Shown piece after piece: positions 35,284 through 47,687 of a stretch of DNA of 64,000 nucleotides (position 1 is the stretch's first letter; the number at the start of each line of letters is the position of its first letter). Under the pieces are notes generated by a model. That model saw nothing but the letters and a program-made list of their open reading frames with translations. It had not been told where the DNA came from and ran no database searches. The stretch is from Hofstenia miamia (lineage: Eukaryota; Xenacoelomorpha; Acoela), in NCBI GenBank assembly GCA_004352715.1, contig SCFE01000082.1:234808-298807 (forward strand), written 5' to 3'. Made by a program: the position numbers and the translations under genes.

Positions 35284-35399
35284 TAGGGGATATAGATACT
35301 ACGGGATTTGTATCCCCTACTCGCACTTTCCGATTGTCCATAGTATTCAGGATCTTTTTAGATGGAAAGCCAGAATAATTCATTTTATCGAAAAATTTT

Positions 35400-35960
35400 T
35401 ACATTGCGCACTTGCAATACGGGCCTAATTTTCTATGTACGCGTTTCAGGTTTTTTTAAATAAAAAATTTTTAAACCCATGTCAAGGGCCCTCCACCATC
35501 ATATCTAGCGCCCGTATAGATTTCTCTCTTGGAAGTTGATTGCGTAATTAATTAACTTATGTGAAGGCTATCCATTTTTAGAGGCAAATTGATATTCGTA
35601 GGATACCCCATTAGCTAGCTTTTATTTCTTTACATAATGACGCTTGATATCTTTGGGTAAAGCCGCGTGGTTTATTATGGCGAGTTGGTTAGGATTGTAA
35701 TAACAGGATTAAATAAAATGCTGATATTGGCGCTGGTTAATGCTCAATAAGATTTTATTTTTCGATTGAACCAGCAGAGTTGATGTATATGCCTTTGCAT
35801 TTAGGCGGATTAGGGTAATTTTGAATAAAAAGTTTTTAAATTACCCTTCAAGTACTTGTTTTGGGTTGGACTATTAAGTAAAACAAGCGTCTAACTTTTA
35901 AAGCGGAAGGAGTATTTCAAAACCTTCTGCGGTTCAGGAGAGTTCAGGAATATTTTAATG
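35400..35960. promoter_or_regulatory. candidate conserved noncoding/regulatory block
   Basis: Less AT-rich and less simple than its surroundings, with no open frame. It holds a palindromic homeodomain-type core TAATTAATTAA (35545-35555), two GGATTA motifs (35706 and 35807, the Otx/bicoid-class core), and TTTGCAT (about 35793), a POU half-site. This is inference from motif content only; such short motifs arise by chance. Confidence 0.2.
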
Positions 35961-36440
35961 TAAATATAAACTGTTTCTGTGTGCTGGTATGCACACCACG
36001 AAGTTGGAATAAAATGTATCACCTTGGTATTAACATGATTAAATAATTAACAACAAAATAGTTATGTTTGCGGATTCAAAAATTTTAACTAAAAAATGCT
36101 AAAAATTTATGTTTCATATGCAGGGTGCTAAAAAAATCAGTTAACATTTTGAATGAAAAAATAATAACTTGAGAAATATATATATATATTTCTAACATAT
36201 ATGAAAAAGGTATGTAAGCACATTTTAAAATTCACTAATAATTTTCTATTTATAATGGATCACATCATTTTTCTTTACTTAAAACTCTTAAGAATCAATC
36301 CCATTGTATGTAATGATAATGATGAAGATTTGAACTACTTTCTGAAATTTTTTGCAAAAGATTGATTCTTCATTGCAACAATGTCTAAATATTGTTTTAA
36401 TCTTGATTTGGATATATTAATGATATTTATAAGCATATAT

Positions 36441-36908
36441 TATCGCCCCGAAAGTTTTTTCCGATGTATATTTTGCTGTTTGTCGTAAGCGGCTGAAATA
36501 AGTCTCAGAAACGTTGATACAACTTTGCCACAGTTCCGGAAAAAATTGGAACGCTTTCGAAGAGAAATCATTTGGTTTAACGGCAAACCACTGATTCAAA
36601 TCGCTCAATTTCTTCTTGACAACAGTATTCTTTGTTTCTTATTGAATCCTTCATCGGATAGAAGAGATAAAACTCAGAAGGACTTATGTCAGGGGAATAA
36701 GGTGGATGGGGAAGAATGTGGAATCCAAGGTTATTAAAACTGGTCCATTAAAACATAATCATTTTTCATGAATTAATAGAGTAAAGAACTGAAAACTATT
36801 TATAAGCATTTAAGAAATTTAAAAAATGAAATAAAATATCTATAGTATCGCCCGAAAGAAACTTTAAATAGGCCAAATATACATCGGAAAAAACTTTCGA
36901 GGCGATAC
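36441..36908 (-). mobile_element. internally deleted mariner-like element
   Basis: The ends are inverted repeats of 33 bases (36441-36473 and 36875-36908) around TTCGAGGCGAT / CGCCCCGAAAG with the core TTTTTTCCGATGTATATTT. On the minus strand the interior encodes the C-terminal end of a mariner transposase in two frames: HPPYSPDISPSEFYLF (family 'HPPYSPDLAPSDFHLF', the third catalytic position, here E for D), then after a frame change FFPELWQSCINVSETYF (family 'LPxRWQKCIxxxGxYF'). At about 468 bp it lacks most of the about 1.3-kb element. The right end also holds a second terminus-like copy (36845-36866) facing the real one. Confidence 0.75.
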
Positions 36909-37025
36909 TATATTTATAATATTTCCACTATGTGTTTTGATAATTAACGATCTCACAGTGCATATTATTGTATTGTGTACAGTGTATATTATTGTAGATC
37001 TATTAACTGAATTTCATGGTCAATA

Positions 37026-37403
37026 TTATTGTAATACATGCATTAGGAAAATTTTCTGCCTTCTCTTTGAAGAAAAAATGTTATTAGGTAGATTATAAAC
37101 AGCGAAATTTGAATAAAGTTCATAAAACAATGAATCAGACCTGTAGTAAGCCAGCTTGCAAAAAAATTTCCTGTGACAGGAAACAAGGAATTGAAAACCA
37201 TCCCAAAAAGAAATGAGAATGTTGATCGTAGGCTTAATAGAACCTTGTTTCGGTACCTGTGAATTTTTTAAAATATTGTCATACGTCCCAAAAGAAGTAT
37301 AAACCAAATGCAGTGTATATTCACGGATAAACCTAGAATGTAAACTATCAGAACCAGAATCGAAGATCTCACAAGTCGATAGCAATTCAATGATATCATT
37401 CAA
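37026..37403 (-). CDS. hypothetical 125-codon open frame
   Basis: Long for such AT-rich DNA and of mixed amino-acid composition, with lysine/arginine clusters near the end (SSKRRQKI). I recognise no domain, signal peptide or membrane segment and no splice-joined neighbour. It could be an exon of an unknown gene, part of a decayed transposon, or chance. Confidence 0.15.
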   Translation of the reverse strand: MNDIIELLSTCEIFDSGSDSLHSRFIREYTLHLVYTSFGTYDNILKNSQVPKQGSIKPTINILISFWDGFQFLVSCHRKFFCKLAYYRSDSLFYELYSNFAVYNLPNNIFSSKRRQKIFLMHVLQ

Positions 37404-39009
37404 AATGAGAGTTACTTACTAAGAATCTTTATCTTCAAACAAGAGTTCACAGCCACTTATTGTCAATGACGAGAAAACAATGCAAATATGATTTGTACAT
37501 ACAACAAAAAAAAATCTTGGTTTCAATACCTTTCTTGGAAATCTCCACATAACATTCTATTTTACAATTTTCTGTTAGATAATTTCATAAATGAAGTATT
37601 GATGATGTTATAGTAAATATTATCTAGAAATTTCAATTGTAAGCCTCTTAATTAAGCTCTTTCAACATGCGACATGCGACTCTAACGGCTATGGATCAGA
37701 ATCCAATGGTATACGATGGAAATAAACTTTTTTATACTATACATGCTTGTTTCTTCTGCTCATTACTCATATATGTCTGTTCACTTAGTGACATGTGCTG
37801 ATTTGAAAATCTCGCATTTTTCTTGCAGGAAAGCTATTAATAAAAGTGTTATTTAATAGAATTCAATTAAAAACTCTAATACCCCAAAGAAAATAAATCA
37901 TTACGTCAAATGACATATTTGTATGACATAATTTCTTCTTCGTTAGATGTATTTTCGTAGGTAAGGGTATGATAATAAATTACATTTCTCAGAACAATAT
38001 GATTTTATGCAGGCATCCTGTCAAAACACCCTAATTCTTAATTAAATAAGAATAAATGTAGAAATTTTATAGCGTCTTTGACAAAAATTCTTCTATATTT
38101 TATATTATTTTTAGGAATTAACAATGATATTCGAAATTAAAAAAATATTGATCATTTACTGCTTCTTTACCCTTATTAGTGATTTGACTTATTATTATAT
38201 TATCATATTTTGTTTTATTATAAAAAATTATATTTTATTTTAATAACATTTTATTCGAAAAATGAGATAAGCATTAGGAAGAAATTCATACAATATTCAT
38301 TCATATACAATCAAGCAACATACCTTTTACTGATTTTCACCCTCGCAAGAAAGGCATTCAATTTGAATGGGAAAACCAATTGGGTAATAGCGAGAATGGA
38401 AAATTTGATGTTGCCTTGCCTACATTGCAAATAAAATTCAATGTTTCTTAACAATTTGTAAAGAGAATAAAAACTTAAAATGCTAAAACAAGCTTTTCAC
38501 AATTTTTGTAAGATTGCCTGACAAGCATACTAAGTTGACCTCAAAATGATAAATGTTGCAAATGTGAAATGTTTTTGTATACCTTTAATCAAGAAGAAAG
38601 TCAATGTGGTTGGATAGTATTCTAAGTGTACTTTCAACTTCCTCAATTCCACATACTCATTTTTCGTTTAAAATATTATTTAAACAAAATAAAATTTTTC
38701 ATAATATAATAAAATATGATAATGCAATAATAGGTAAAACCTCTAATAGGAATAAAGAAGGACAAAACAATCAATATTCTTAAATTTGCCATAACATGTT
38801 TAAATAAATTTAAGAACTATTGTTAGATTCGTAATCGGCACAAAAATTTGATTTAAAATGCATTAAAATTTACTTGCAATATGAAAAGTGCGCATACAGT
38901 GTTATAGAGTGCATATCTGTTAACAGCAATTAGGAAAAATTCAAATTTTGAAGTCCAAAAAAATTCATGTCCATTGAAACACCTTTTATTCATTTTTCTG
39001 AATTATTTA
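37404..39009. other. AT-rich noncoding stretch
   Basis: Nothing recognised. Confidence 0.45.
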
Positions 39010-39457
39010 TACTGTATTTACCTATGTATTAGCCGCAACTTTTTCCAAGAAAAATTGCTACGAAAGCAGGGGTGCGGTTTATATACGGAAACACTTGAAA
39101 AACATCTCGCTAGATACCTAATTTGAACATATATGGTAAACAAAAGTACGGGATCTTGCTGTAATATACATTAAAGTAAAGTAATATCCCTGTTTAAAAT
39201 GAACTCTTAGTAATTATTGATGATATGTCAGTACTTTACTGTTTCAGTTATTAAATTATTAAATGCACGAATCGGATTTAAAATTTTACTTCAAAGTTGT
39301 AAGAAGAATTATCTGAATAATGTAAATAAATATGTTTCATTGATTCAGTGCTTGCGGATATTTATTTTGCTCAAAAAACATTTTTCCTAAAAATCTTCTC
39401 CCAAACTCGGCGTGCGGCTTATCTACGGATGCGGCTTATACACGGGTAAATACGGTA
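39010..39457. mobile_element. MITE with 28-bp terminal inverted repeats
   Basis: The left end (39010-39037) begins TACTGTATTTACC and the complement of the right end (39430-39457) begins TACCGTATTTACC. They agree at about 24 of 28 bases and both end AGCCGCA. A second GTGCGGYTTAT motif lies inside each end (about 39071 and 39411). Inclusion of TA at both tips suggests a TA target. The body is 448 bp and noncoding. Confidence 0.7.
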
Positions 39458-40982
39458 GTCTAAAAACAATAGTGAACTAAAACGTGAGAACTATACACGT
39501 GCGCACAAATTTTCGAAAGAAAAAGGATTTCCAAATTTTAATATTACACTTAATGTAAAATAAAAACACAATAAAGACATAGAGTACTAATTAACACTTT
39601 ACTGCTAAATAAAGGTAGTTTTTAAAAACTGAAAAGCTTTCCATGAAAGAGCGCTAAATTGTGGTTTATTTTGTTCACAGAGGTCCTTATTTAAATGATT
39701 TACGTTCTTAAATGTGATTTATTTCAATTGTTCTATCCTTCAATTGTTGAGCTTAGGAATGACTTTTTTACGGAAAATTTTTAAATTTAGATGTTCTAGA
39801 ATGAAGTCTTGCCAACTAATATAATGATGATGAGAGTGCGTTTAGAACAGAGCACAGATTTGTGATATCCTAGAATTATATTAATGAACCCTGTAAAGCA
39901 GTATGATTCGAGATTAAATATATCTTTAGTAGAATTAGCTTTCTATTTAATTTTTCGAATGCAGTTTATTCACTAATGCATGGCTTACAAAATTATTTGA
40001 AAAAATCGCCAATCATCTAAAAATCTCGAAAGCATTTATTAGAAATAATTTGCAAGTAATTGACAGAACTGCTGCCAACTGGTTAGTAATATTTAGCTTT
40101 ATGCAAGCGTTGTCTTCTAAAAGTCGGATCAAATGGCTATTATACTATTCATTATTTAATGGATTTTCTTATAAAAAATTAAAAATTTTAAAAGACATTC
40201 ATAACCATTTTGTCCTGCGCTATCTAACAGTGTTAGAAGTCACTACTAATATTAACACAGTGTGACTTAAAACCAAACTTACTATTGCAAGTACAAGGCT
40301 AAATTGAGTATAATGGTTTGAATTTTTAAACTGTAAGTAAAAAGTTCTAAAAGAAGCAATTGCTCCCAACATCTATCGCTGCTATTCCTTGAAATACCAT
40401 ACTTCGAGTATCCTTTACTTCCACAACAGATAGTTATAATCTAGTTTTCCTTATAAGGAACTTACAAATAGTATTAACACAACTGTTTACTATAAAAAAG
40501 CGAAATCTATAGTATTTAGACTTGCTAATTTGAGAGATTTCATAAAGATAAAGCAACCTGAACTCTTGTATTTTCTAATCTTGGAAACTACACTCAAAAT
40601 ATATTTGAAAGATTTTCGGTTGCAAAGACATTGAAACGCAAATGTCAATTGAGAACCTTGACACATTCTACAAGAGGAGTAATTACGTTTGGATTTAGCA
40701 GAAAAATTTTTAAATTGGTTTATTTATTATTTGTGTACTTATTTATTTTTTACTCAATTCTAAGTGAGATCAAATGCTACAGTAATGCAAAATATAATGA
40801 TTGATAATGATATGCGCTTAGCTTTGTATATTTTACTGAAATGTTCACAATTTTTAAATTCATTGAAAAATAAAAAATTGATTAAAGTTATGCAAAGAAT
40901 TGATATATAGAAAATATCAAAATTCTGATTTGCAATATCAAATCTTTGCATCAACATGTGTAATTTTCTAGATTAAAATAAC
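39458..40982. other. AT-rich noncoding stretch
   Basis: Frames at 40050-40265 (+) and 40760-40957 (-) show no recognisable domain. Confidence 0.4.
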
Positions 40983-41028
40983 ATATATATTTGTATATAA
41001 ACATACAAATTTGTATATAAACATACAA

Positions 41029-41059
<31 letters not shown>

Positions 41060-41091
41060 ACTTGTAATTGTATATATATATATATATATAC
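40983..41091. repeat. 20-bp tandem repeat plus two (TA)n tracts
   Basis: Two perfect 20-base units starting TTGTATATAAACATAC (40991-41010, 41011-41030) are followed by (TA)n at 41035-41058 and 41071-41091. Confidence 0.9.
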
Positions 41092-41099
41092 TTGCGTAG

Positions 41100-42310
41100 A
41101 TTAAATATACAATGTCAATAAAATTTACCGCCCGGAAGGTATTAGTTGCTGCTTGTCAACTGATGCCCATGCCTTAAATAATTCTAACTGGTAACAACTC
41201 GGGTCCCACATTTTCATGCCTGCTATCAGATTATCTACTGTCTCCTACTCTTTACTATATAGCCTGCATTAATCACTTACCTCAGTTCTTCTGTCTATGT
41301 GTTTCTTCACCCAGTGTGTGCTTATTTTTCGCTTCCTTTGCTGCCATTATCTTTTTTAGTCCTGCTTTCTTTATTCACTTGTTCTCTCTTGTATGTGATA
41401 CTTTCTGTATTCTTCCAGTATTCTGCATCGATATCTTGTTTGTCTCTCTATTTCTATATTACTCTAGAATGCCTTCTTTCCCTCCCCATCTGTTCCTACC
41501 TTTCCTGGCTCCATAGTGACCTCCAGTATTCACCCTAAGATTGATCTTCTACATATTCATTTATTCCTAGTGCTTCTGCTTCTACAGCTTCTTCCACAAT
41601 TAGAGGTTCTTTCCTTTTTATGCCTTGTCATATGCAGTCTATCCACATCTCTATTTAAGTTGAATGCTCTCTATGCTGCGAATACCGTCCTTGACTGCTG
41701 TCTAGACCCCTCAACTCATTCTTATTCCACTTAACTATTCCTGCCGAGTATCTCAACACTGGTATCACCCCGTATTAATTTCCTTATGTTATTCTGCCCA
41801 TTCAAAGGTCATTTTATAGTATCTTTGTTACCCTCCTCTTTTATTCTTTTCTTAGTCTCGTCTTGTTTCTTCTTGATCTGTTATGTCTTTCTCTTTATCA
41901 TTCCTTAATAATTGTGCCCCTCCTTGACTTCTTTAATTTTTTTTATCACTGCTCGTCCTCAAACCACCTCCATCTGTACATGGGCTCCTGGTAATTGTCA
42001 CTGCCACATATTTTTCTAATCCAAATTCCAACCCGACTCTCTACTTACGTTCTTGCACTACAATTCCCCCACCGCCTGGGCCATTAATTACTCATCCTTA
42101 CATTCTCTACTCTTTGTCTTAATAATTTCTACTAATCTGTCATCAACCTGTTCTGTTCTCAGTAACACGTCAGAGTGGAATTTAGCAATTTCCAAGTTAT
42201 TGGCAGACATGTTATTGGTCTGAAGATACTTGCCTCAGTGCCATTATTTGGGTCTTTCTCAGCTTCTCAACTTTTGCAACCAACCTTTACTTAAGGTCTT
42301 CTTCTTTTTC
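41100..42310 (-). mobile_element. degenerate LINE of the restriction-like-endonuclease type, copy 1
   Basis: On the minus strand, about 42250-42160 encodes KDPNNGTEASIFRPITC followed by LPITWKLLNSTL. This is the RT entry block ('KDPxKGxxxxNYRPITCLPxMWKLLT') of the family usually annotated as R2/R4/NeSL-type retrotransposons. Lower coordinates (to about 41100) align in inverse orientation with the copy at 51300-52450 over the C-terminal region. Stops are frequent. The plus-strand frames here (41299-41734) are antisense artefacts. Confidence 0.65.
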
Positions 42311-44066
42311 ATCTTCTTATTATTGTTGTTATTAGTATTAATATTTTATTTTCAGCAACAACTTGCTGTTGACTTTTATCATTAATTTGCAAATGTAAAC
42401 AAACGGATAAAATGCTACATTGTTTTTCTATTAACAACTAGAGAATCATTGAGAACCAAGAGTATCTATGGATTGGCATGAAAGACATTATTATATACTC
42501 AAGGTCAATCGGTGTTTTATCATAACATAATTAATTATATTATGAACAAAAAATACAATATTTAAATTAGTGTATCAGATTATGTATGACCTTATCAAAC
42601 AGTTTCTTCAAAATATATCTATTTAGTTCATCCATACGTATTTAAAAATTTAAATTTATTGCTTATTGAAGTGCTTCCGCTCAAATATATTTTCCAAAAC
42701 AAGACATTTTTATGTGGTTTTTATTAAGTGCGTTTTAGAATTCATCCATTAAAAAACATTTCGAACTATGACTTTTTATCCTCAAATTAGTCTTACTGAA
42801 GTTCCAATTTATCTACGTGCATTTAAAAATAACCTATTTCTAACTAAAATTTATCTGCATCAAATTCAAAATATTTTGCATCAAATTCCAATTAACGCAA
42901 TATTGAAAATCAGTCTAGTGCCATTCCATGTAACATAATGTGTTTACAGAAATGCTATTGAAAAATTTGGATATAATTTTATTGTAGGGAGTTCATATCA
43001 TATTTAGATATTTTTACTTTTGTATTAGGACCATTAGTACCATCATTAGTAACAAGGAACAGTTATTATAGGTTTGTATTGTTGATTGGTTCCTGTTTTT
43101 GTGAAATTTACTATCCTGAAAAATAATCTTACATTTTTGCTATGAAGAAGTAGGTAGGGATTCGAACAAATTACTATATATATGCAGATATATTAAAGAA
43201 GTTCAGTGCAGTGTTGCTTCTATCACTCAAAATAAGAATTTTTCAGACACTCCTGACTTAGGGGAGAATCGCCTTATTATTGTTTCTCACAGCTATTTGT
43301 GTTAGAGTCCAATAGTGAATGCTCAGATTCCATTAACAAACGTATGAATGATCAATGATACACAGTCACTTACTTTAATAGTTGGGCCACTCTTTAAGAA
43401 ATAAAAATGCTATGTATTCCAGGCACTGTTGCATGTACTTTATTTTCAGGATCTTACATTTCATTAATACAGGAAATAAAAAAACATCACAACCTTATAC
43501 AACAGTTCCTTGCTAATAAAAGTGGTACTAACAGTACTGTACTGTGATGATGGTACTAATACTAAAGAAAAAAATTTTAAAACAAGATATCAGAATCATA
43601 ATTTTTAAAAAATTTGTGTAAACACGTTACATGTGTTACATGGAATGCCCCTAAATTGATTTTCAATATTGGAGGAATTTTTCTAAGATTAATTAGACTT
43701 GGACTTGGATTATTTTGAAATTGACGTAGAATAATTTTGAAGATTAACAGATGTAGTCCGGGTGACTTTATCTAAAAATTCACATGGGGGCTTATAAAAG
43801 TTGGTATAAATTGTCATTGTTTTGGACTTTCTAGCTTTTTCCGCAAAATTAGTTATTTATAGAATTGATCAGAAATAACGATGGCACTTCTTAAAATTTA
43901 TATAAAGATCAAAAAAAGTCATTGTGCAATTGCTTCTAATATATAAATAAACTAAGATTTCTATCGATCATGTGTACAAAAGAAACGGTCATAGACCGAA
44001 TTGACAAAATGTAGAATTTAGAAACATTAAATATAATAGAATTTCTTGTTTTTTTCAAACTAGCGC

Positions 44067-44068
<2 letters not shown>
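42311..44068. other. AT-rich noncoding stretch
   Basis: Nothing recognised. Confidence 0.45.
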
Positions 44069-44103
<35 letters not shown>

Positions 44104-44202
44104 CGCNNNNNNNNNNNNNNNNNNNNNNNNNNNNNNNNNNNNNNNNNNNNNNNNNNNNNNNNNNNNNNNNNNNNNNNNNNNNNNNNNNNNNNNNNNNNNN
44201 NN

Positions 44203-44232
<30 letters not shown>
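44069..44232. repeat. (TA)n microsatellite with internal assembly gap
   Basis: (TA)n at 44069-44101, a 96-N gap at 44107-44202, then (TA)n at 44203-44232. The left tract is bounded by GCGCTGCA and, inverted, ACAGCGC, so it could fold as a hairpin. Confidence 0.9.
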
Positions 44233-44235
<3 letters not shown>

Positions 44236-45910
44236 CAAATTAGTAAAACTAGGCATCAGTTTGATTCTTGTGTAAGGCAATTGTTGATTTTCTCTTTCCC
44301 ATGCATAAAAATATTCGGATTTATGCACTGGGATTAACGAATAAATGTCTTAAAACCACTAGCAATAAACTTTTTAAGATATCTCCATCTTCAAAGATAT
44401 GGTCGATTACTTAAAAGGTTTAGCTGATTGATCCGCCATTGTTCGCTACGCCCCCGGATATCTTTTTAATGGCTGCAGAATAAGATATTGATGAAGTGCA
44501 TGTCATTTACAATAAGGAATTGGCCAGAATCAACGCAGGTGAACTTAAGCAATCAATAAAAAAGTTTGAGTAAATTTTACAAGGAAAATAGTCAGAGATT
44601 GATGTGTTTAATAATGCCATTTCTAAGCTGTGTATGCACATAATTATTGATAATGTGCCGTCGTCTGAATGGTTGTCAATCAGATTCAAACATTTTCATT
44701 TTTAATTTCAGGGTTTTTGTAAATAAGAATGATTTTTTTAAAATAAAGCTAAGTGAGACTTCAATACAATAATATTGAAGAAACAAATTTTCAGCTTGCA
44801 AAACTAAATATTCTTACCTATATTAATTTTGAGTGCAGGTTTCGGATTTTTTCTACCTGAATACGAATTGACCTGCATCATATTAAGCTCATTTAATCGT
44901 CACCCACAGTCAACAAATTGGTACTATGACTTGCAAATTTTCAAGATTGAAAAATAATATTTTGATACTTATTTGAGCTTTCGGATTTTCCACGGAAGGG
45001 CATTTAAAATAGCATAAGTAAAATATAAATTTTGCAAGTAAAAGCAACTCCAGAATATTTTACGTTAACGCAAGTTCATCAATAAAAAATATATAAACTG
45101 GCTCCTTCCATTCATCAAAAGCCGCTTTTGTTTGTTACTTATCTAACCCTATAAAAACCAATCCCACTTCGATCTAATAATAGATCGATGGATGTAATTA
45201 TTTGCAACTTGAAATCTTAATTACTCAAACTTTTGCTACACTCCATATGGAAGATTTTATGAGAAGCTTGCCACTCGGCAAACTGTTTCGGAAGAATTAA
45301 AAAGCCAATGTGCCATAAAAGAAACAATAAACTACGTCTTTTGTAAAGCATTCTACGCAAATAGAATACTTTGTACATGTTGGTTGTCCAAAACCTGCCT
45401 CTTAAATTATATAGCAATGCTTAGAAATTTAATCATATGCATAGTTTTAGCAAAAATTCTAGAAGTGGAGCATGCATTGAATATTATTTGTTGGGAAACA
45501 TCATGTTGAAAAGAGTTCATTAAAAAAATGTTCGATTTAATGCGATAGTTGATAAAAGACAGTTAATTCCCGCTGAGTACTTCTGAGATTTACTCTCAAT
45601 TAACCAATCACCAATAAAAAACTAGTTTCTACCGCCTATAGGTTATTGATTAAATGTTGCATGGCACCAATGAATGTCTAAAAAGGTTTATTTTGTAGTA
45701 ACTAGAACCATTAAAACTATATATCTATCGTCCAGTTTGCTACTTGGAAAATTCCTACAAAATTTTTAACTTTTATTTTCTGCTCATCACATGCGGTAAC
45801 AGTAGCAACACAATATTTAAAATTTCAGGGATAATTATAATGACAATGACCTAATTGTCCTTGAAAAGTTTAAATTTTGATAAGAAGTGAAAAAATTTTT
45901 GTATTCACAA
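44233..45910. other. noncoding stretch
   Basis: A less AT-biased segment at about 44390-44680 (around CGCTACGCCCCCGG) has no open frame I can interpret. Confidence 0.4.
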
Positions 45911-46171
45911 CTTCTTCATTCGCACTTTAAATGTAAGATGGCTATTTTTAAGGCTCTTAGCAAAATATGCTAAAAATATTTCATTCAACGTTGGAGAGTC
46001 TTAGAAAACACTTTGATAGAATATATTGATGTGAAAGTTTGGAAAAAGACAGATTTGATGTAGGATCAAATTTATGGTATCAATTTATTAAAAACTCCAA
46101 AAACAGAAGTTGAATACTATAAAGTGTTCTTATAAAGAAGCTTATTGATTAGTATCAAGACGTTGGTTCCT
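45911..46171. repeat. dispersed repeat, copy 1 (copy 2 at 47429-47687)
   Basis: Both copies run from CTTCT...ACTTTAAA.GTAAGA to GCGTTGGTTCCT (here GACGTTGGTTCCT), sharing AGCAAAATATGCTAAAAATA and GGATCAAATTTATGGTATCA. Same orientation, 1.5 kb apart. Confidence 0.88.
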
Positions 46172-47428
46172 TTATTTTTTCACTGTGCTAGACAAAATTT
46201 AAAATTTATGCACTGAAATTTAAAAAATTAATTCAAATAACTTTCCATACATTGTATATAAATATCATTTCATTCATTGCATTTGGATAAATATGCAGGT
46301 ACTGTTACCCTACAGTAAGTTACTTTCAAATGCCCTCTTTTTTCTAATACATTTGCTAAAGCAAGGCCTAGGAAAGGCTGTAACCTGCCGGCCCATGTTC
46401 ATTTTTAGTAGCTCTTGTACTCTGGCGACGAAATGGATATTCAATAGTAACCGATTCAGTAGCCTTTATAAGATCTTTTAGGTAGAAATACACTTAAATT
46501 TCCAATTTGGTTTTATGTTGTATCTAACAAAATTAAAGTATATTTGGATAGTGTCCTAACTAAAGATCTACGTATACAATCATATAAACTTATGCCTTTC
46601 CTATGCCTTATTTAATAGTCTTTCTCGTATTAAAAACATTTCCAGATTGTTCATTAAGAGAATGGTTTGAATATTATATTTTGAAATGTTAACTACGTCT
46701 ATCTTCAATGGAAACCACGTATGTAAACAAAAAATATCTTTGTTCAGGATTCAAATTCTTTTTTGAACAATTATGATTTCACAAATTTTGTAATGCAAAA
46801 ATGCGTTATTGTTGGCCTTTATATCAAAATCAGTGTGTTGAACAAGTTCTGTTAAAGTAAGTTTTAAAGGTCATTTTAACGTGTGCGCACTGAGCTAACA
46901 ACATTTAAATGAAAAATAGGAAATGTCTGTGTGGGCAAGAACGATCGCTTTTTTCATATAGTTGAGCCTATCTCGACCGGGGACAGAGGGAGGGGTGGGG
47001 TGTGCTGAGGAAGCATCGCCCTGAAGACAATTTTATATATCTAATTTGATAAAGGATTATAGCCTTCAAATGAATCATTGAAAGTAGTATTAATTTTATG
47101 ATTATGTTTTGAGAATATTCACTTTATTCCATAAATAATTATTTTACTAATTTCATCCTGCGATAGCGAAGTTGTTTGTTGTTCTGTAAATGTTTGTTTA
47201 TATATCACATATTAATTGGGTATTCAATGAACATTGTTGTACTTAGCTATATGTTAGCATTAGTAATGACCCTTCCAAATTTCAGCTGTCATGGAAACAT
47301 ACATTGGTTGAAAACGGTTGTACAGGACCGCATTTGTCTATATTTAACATCCTCCATTATAATTAGAACCTTAAGAACCTCTGCACAATATGGATCTCCA
47401 AAAAACGAACTGAAAAGTTAATAGGCTA
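46172..47428. other. noncoding stretch
   Basis: Two GC-richer spots (about 46360-46440 and 46970-47030, the latter with GGGACAGAGGGAGGGG) are probably repeat fragments. No gene was recognised. Confidence 0.4.
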
Positions 47429-47687
47429 CTTCTCGATTCTGACTTTAAACGTAAGAAATTTTTTAAAGGCTTTTAGCAAAATATGCTAAAAATATTACAT
47501 TCAAGGGCTGAGAGTCTTGGAAAACACTTTGATAGAATATTTTGATGTGAAAGTTTGGAATCAAACAGATTTGATGTAGGATCAAATTTATGGTATCAAT
47601 TTATTAAAAACTCCAAAAGCAGAGGTTGAATTCTATAAAGTTTTCTTTTAAAATACTTTATTGATTAGTTTGAAGGCGTTGGTTCCT
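47429..47687. repeat. dispersed repeat, copy 2
   Basis: Partner of 45911-46171, about 88% identical by eye. Confidence 0.88.

Noticed and set aside
41299-41734. Three overlapping plus-strand frames rich in Leu/Ser/Phe
   Set aside because: Antisense to the LINE copy on the minus strand.
43936-44328. Frames full of alternating Tyr-Ile
   Set aside because: Translation of (TA)n microsatellite across a gap; the same applies near 35171-35383 and 59135-59323.
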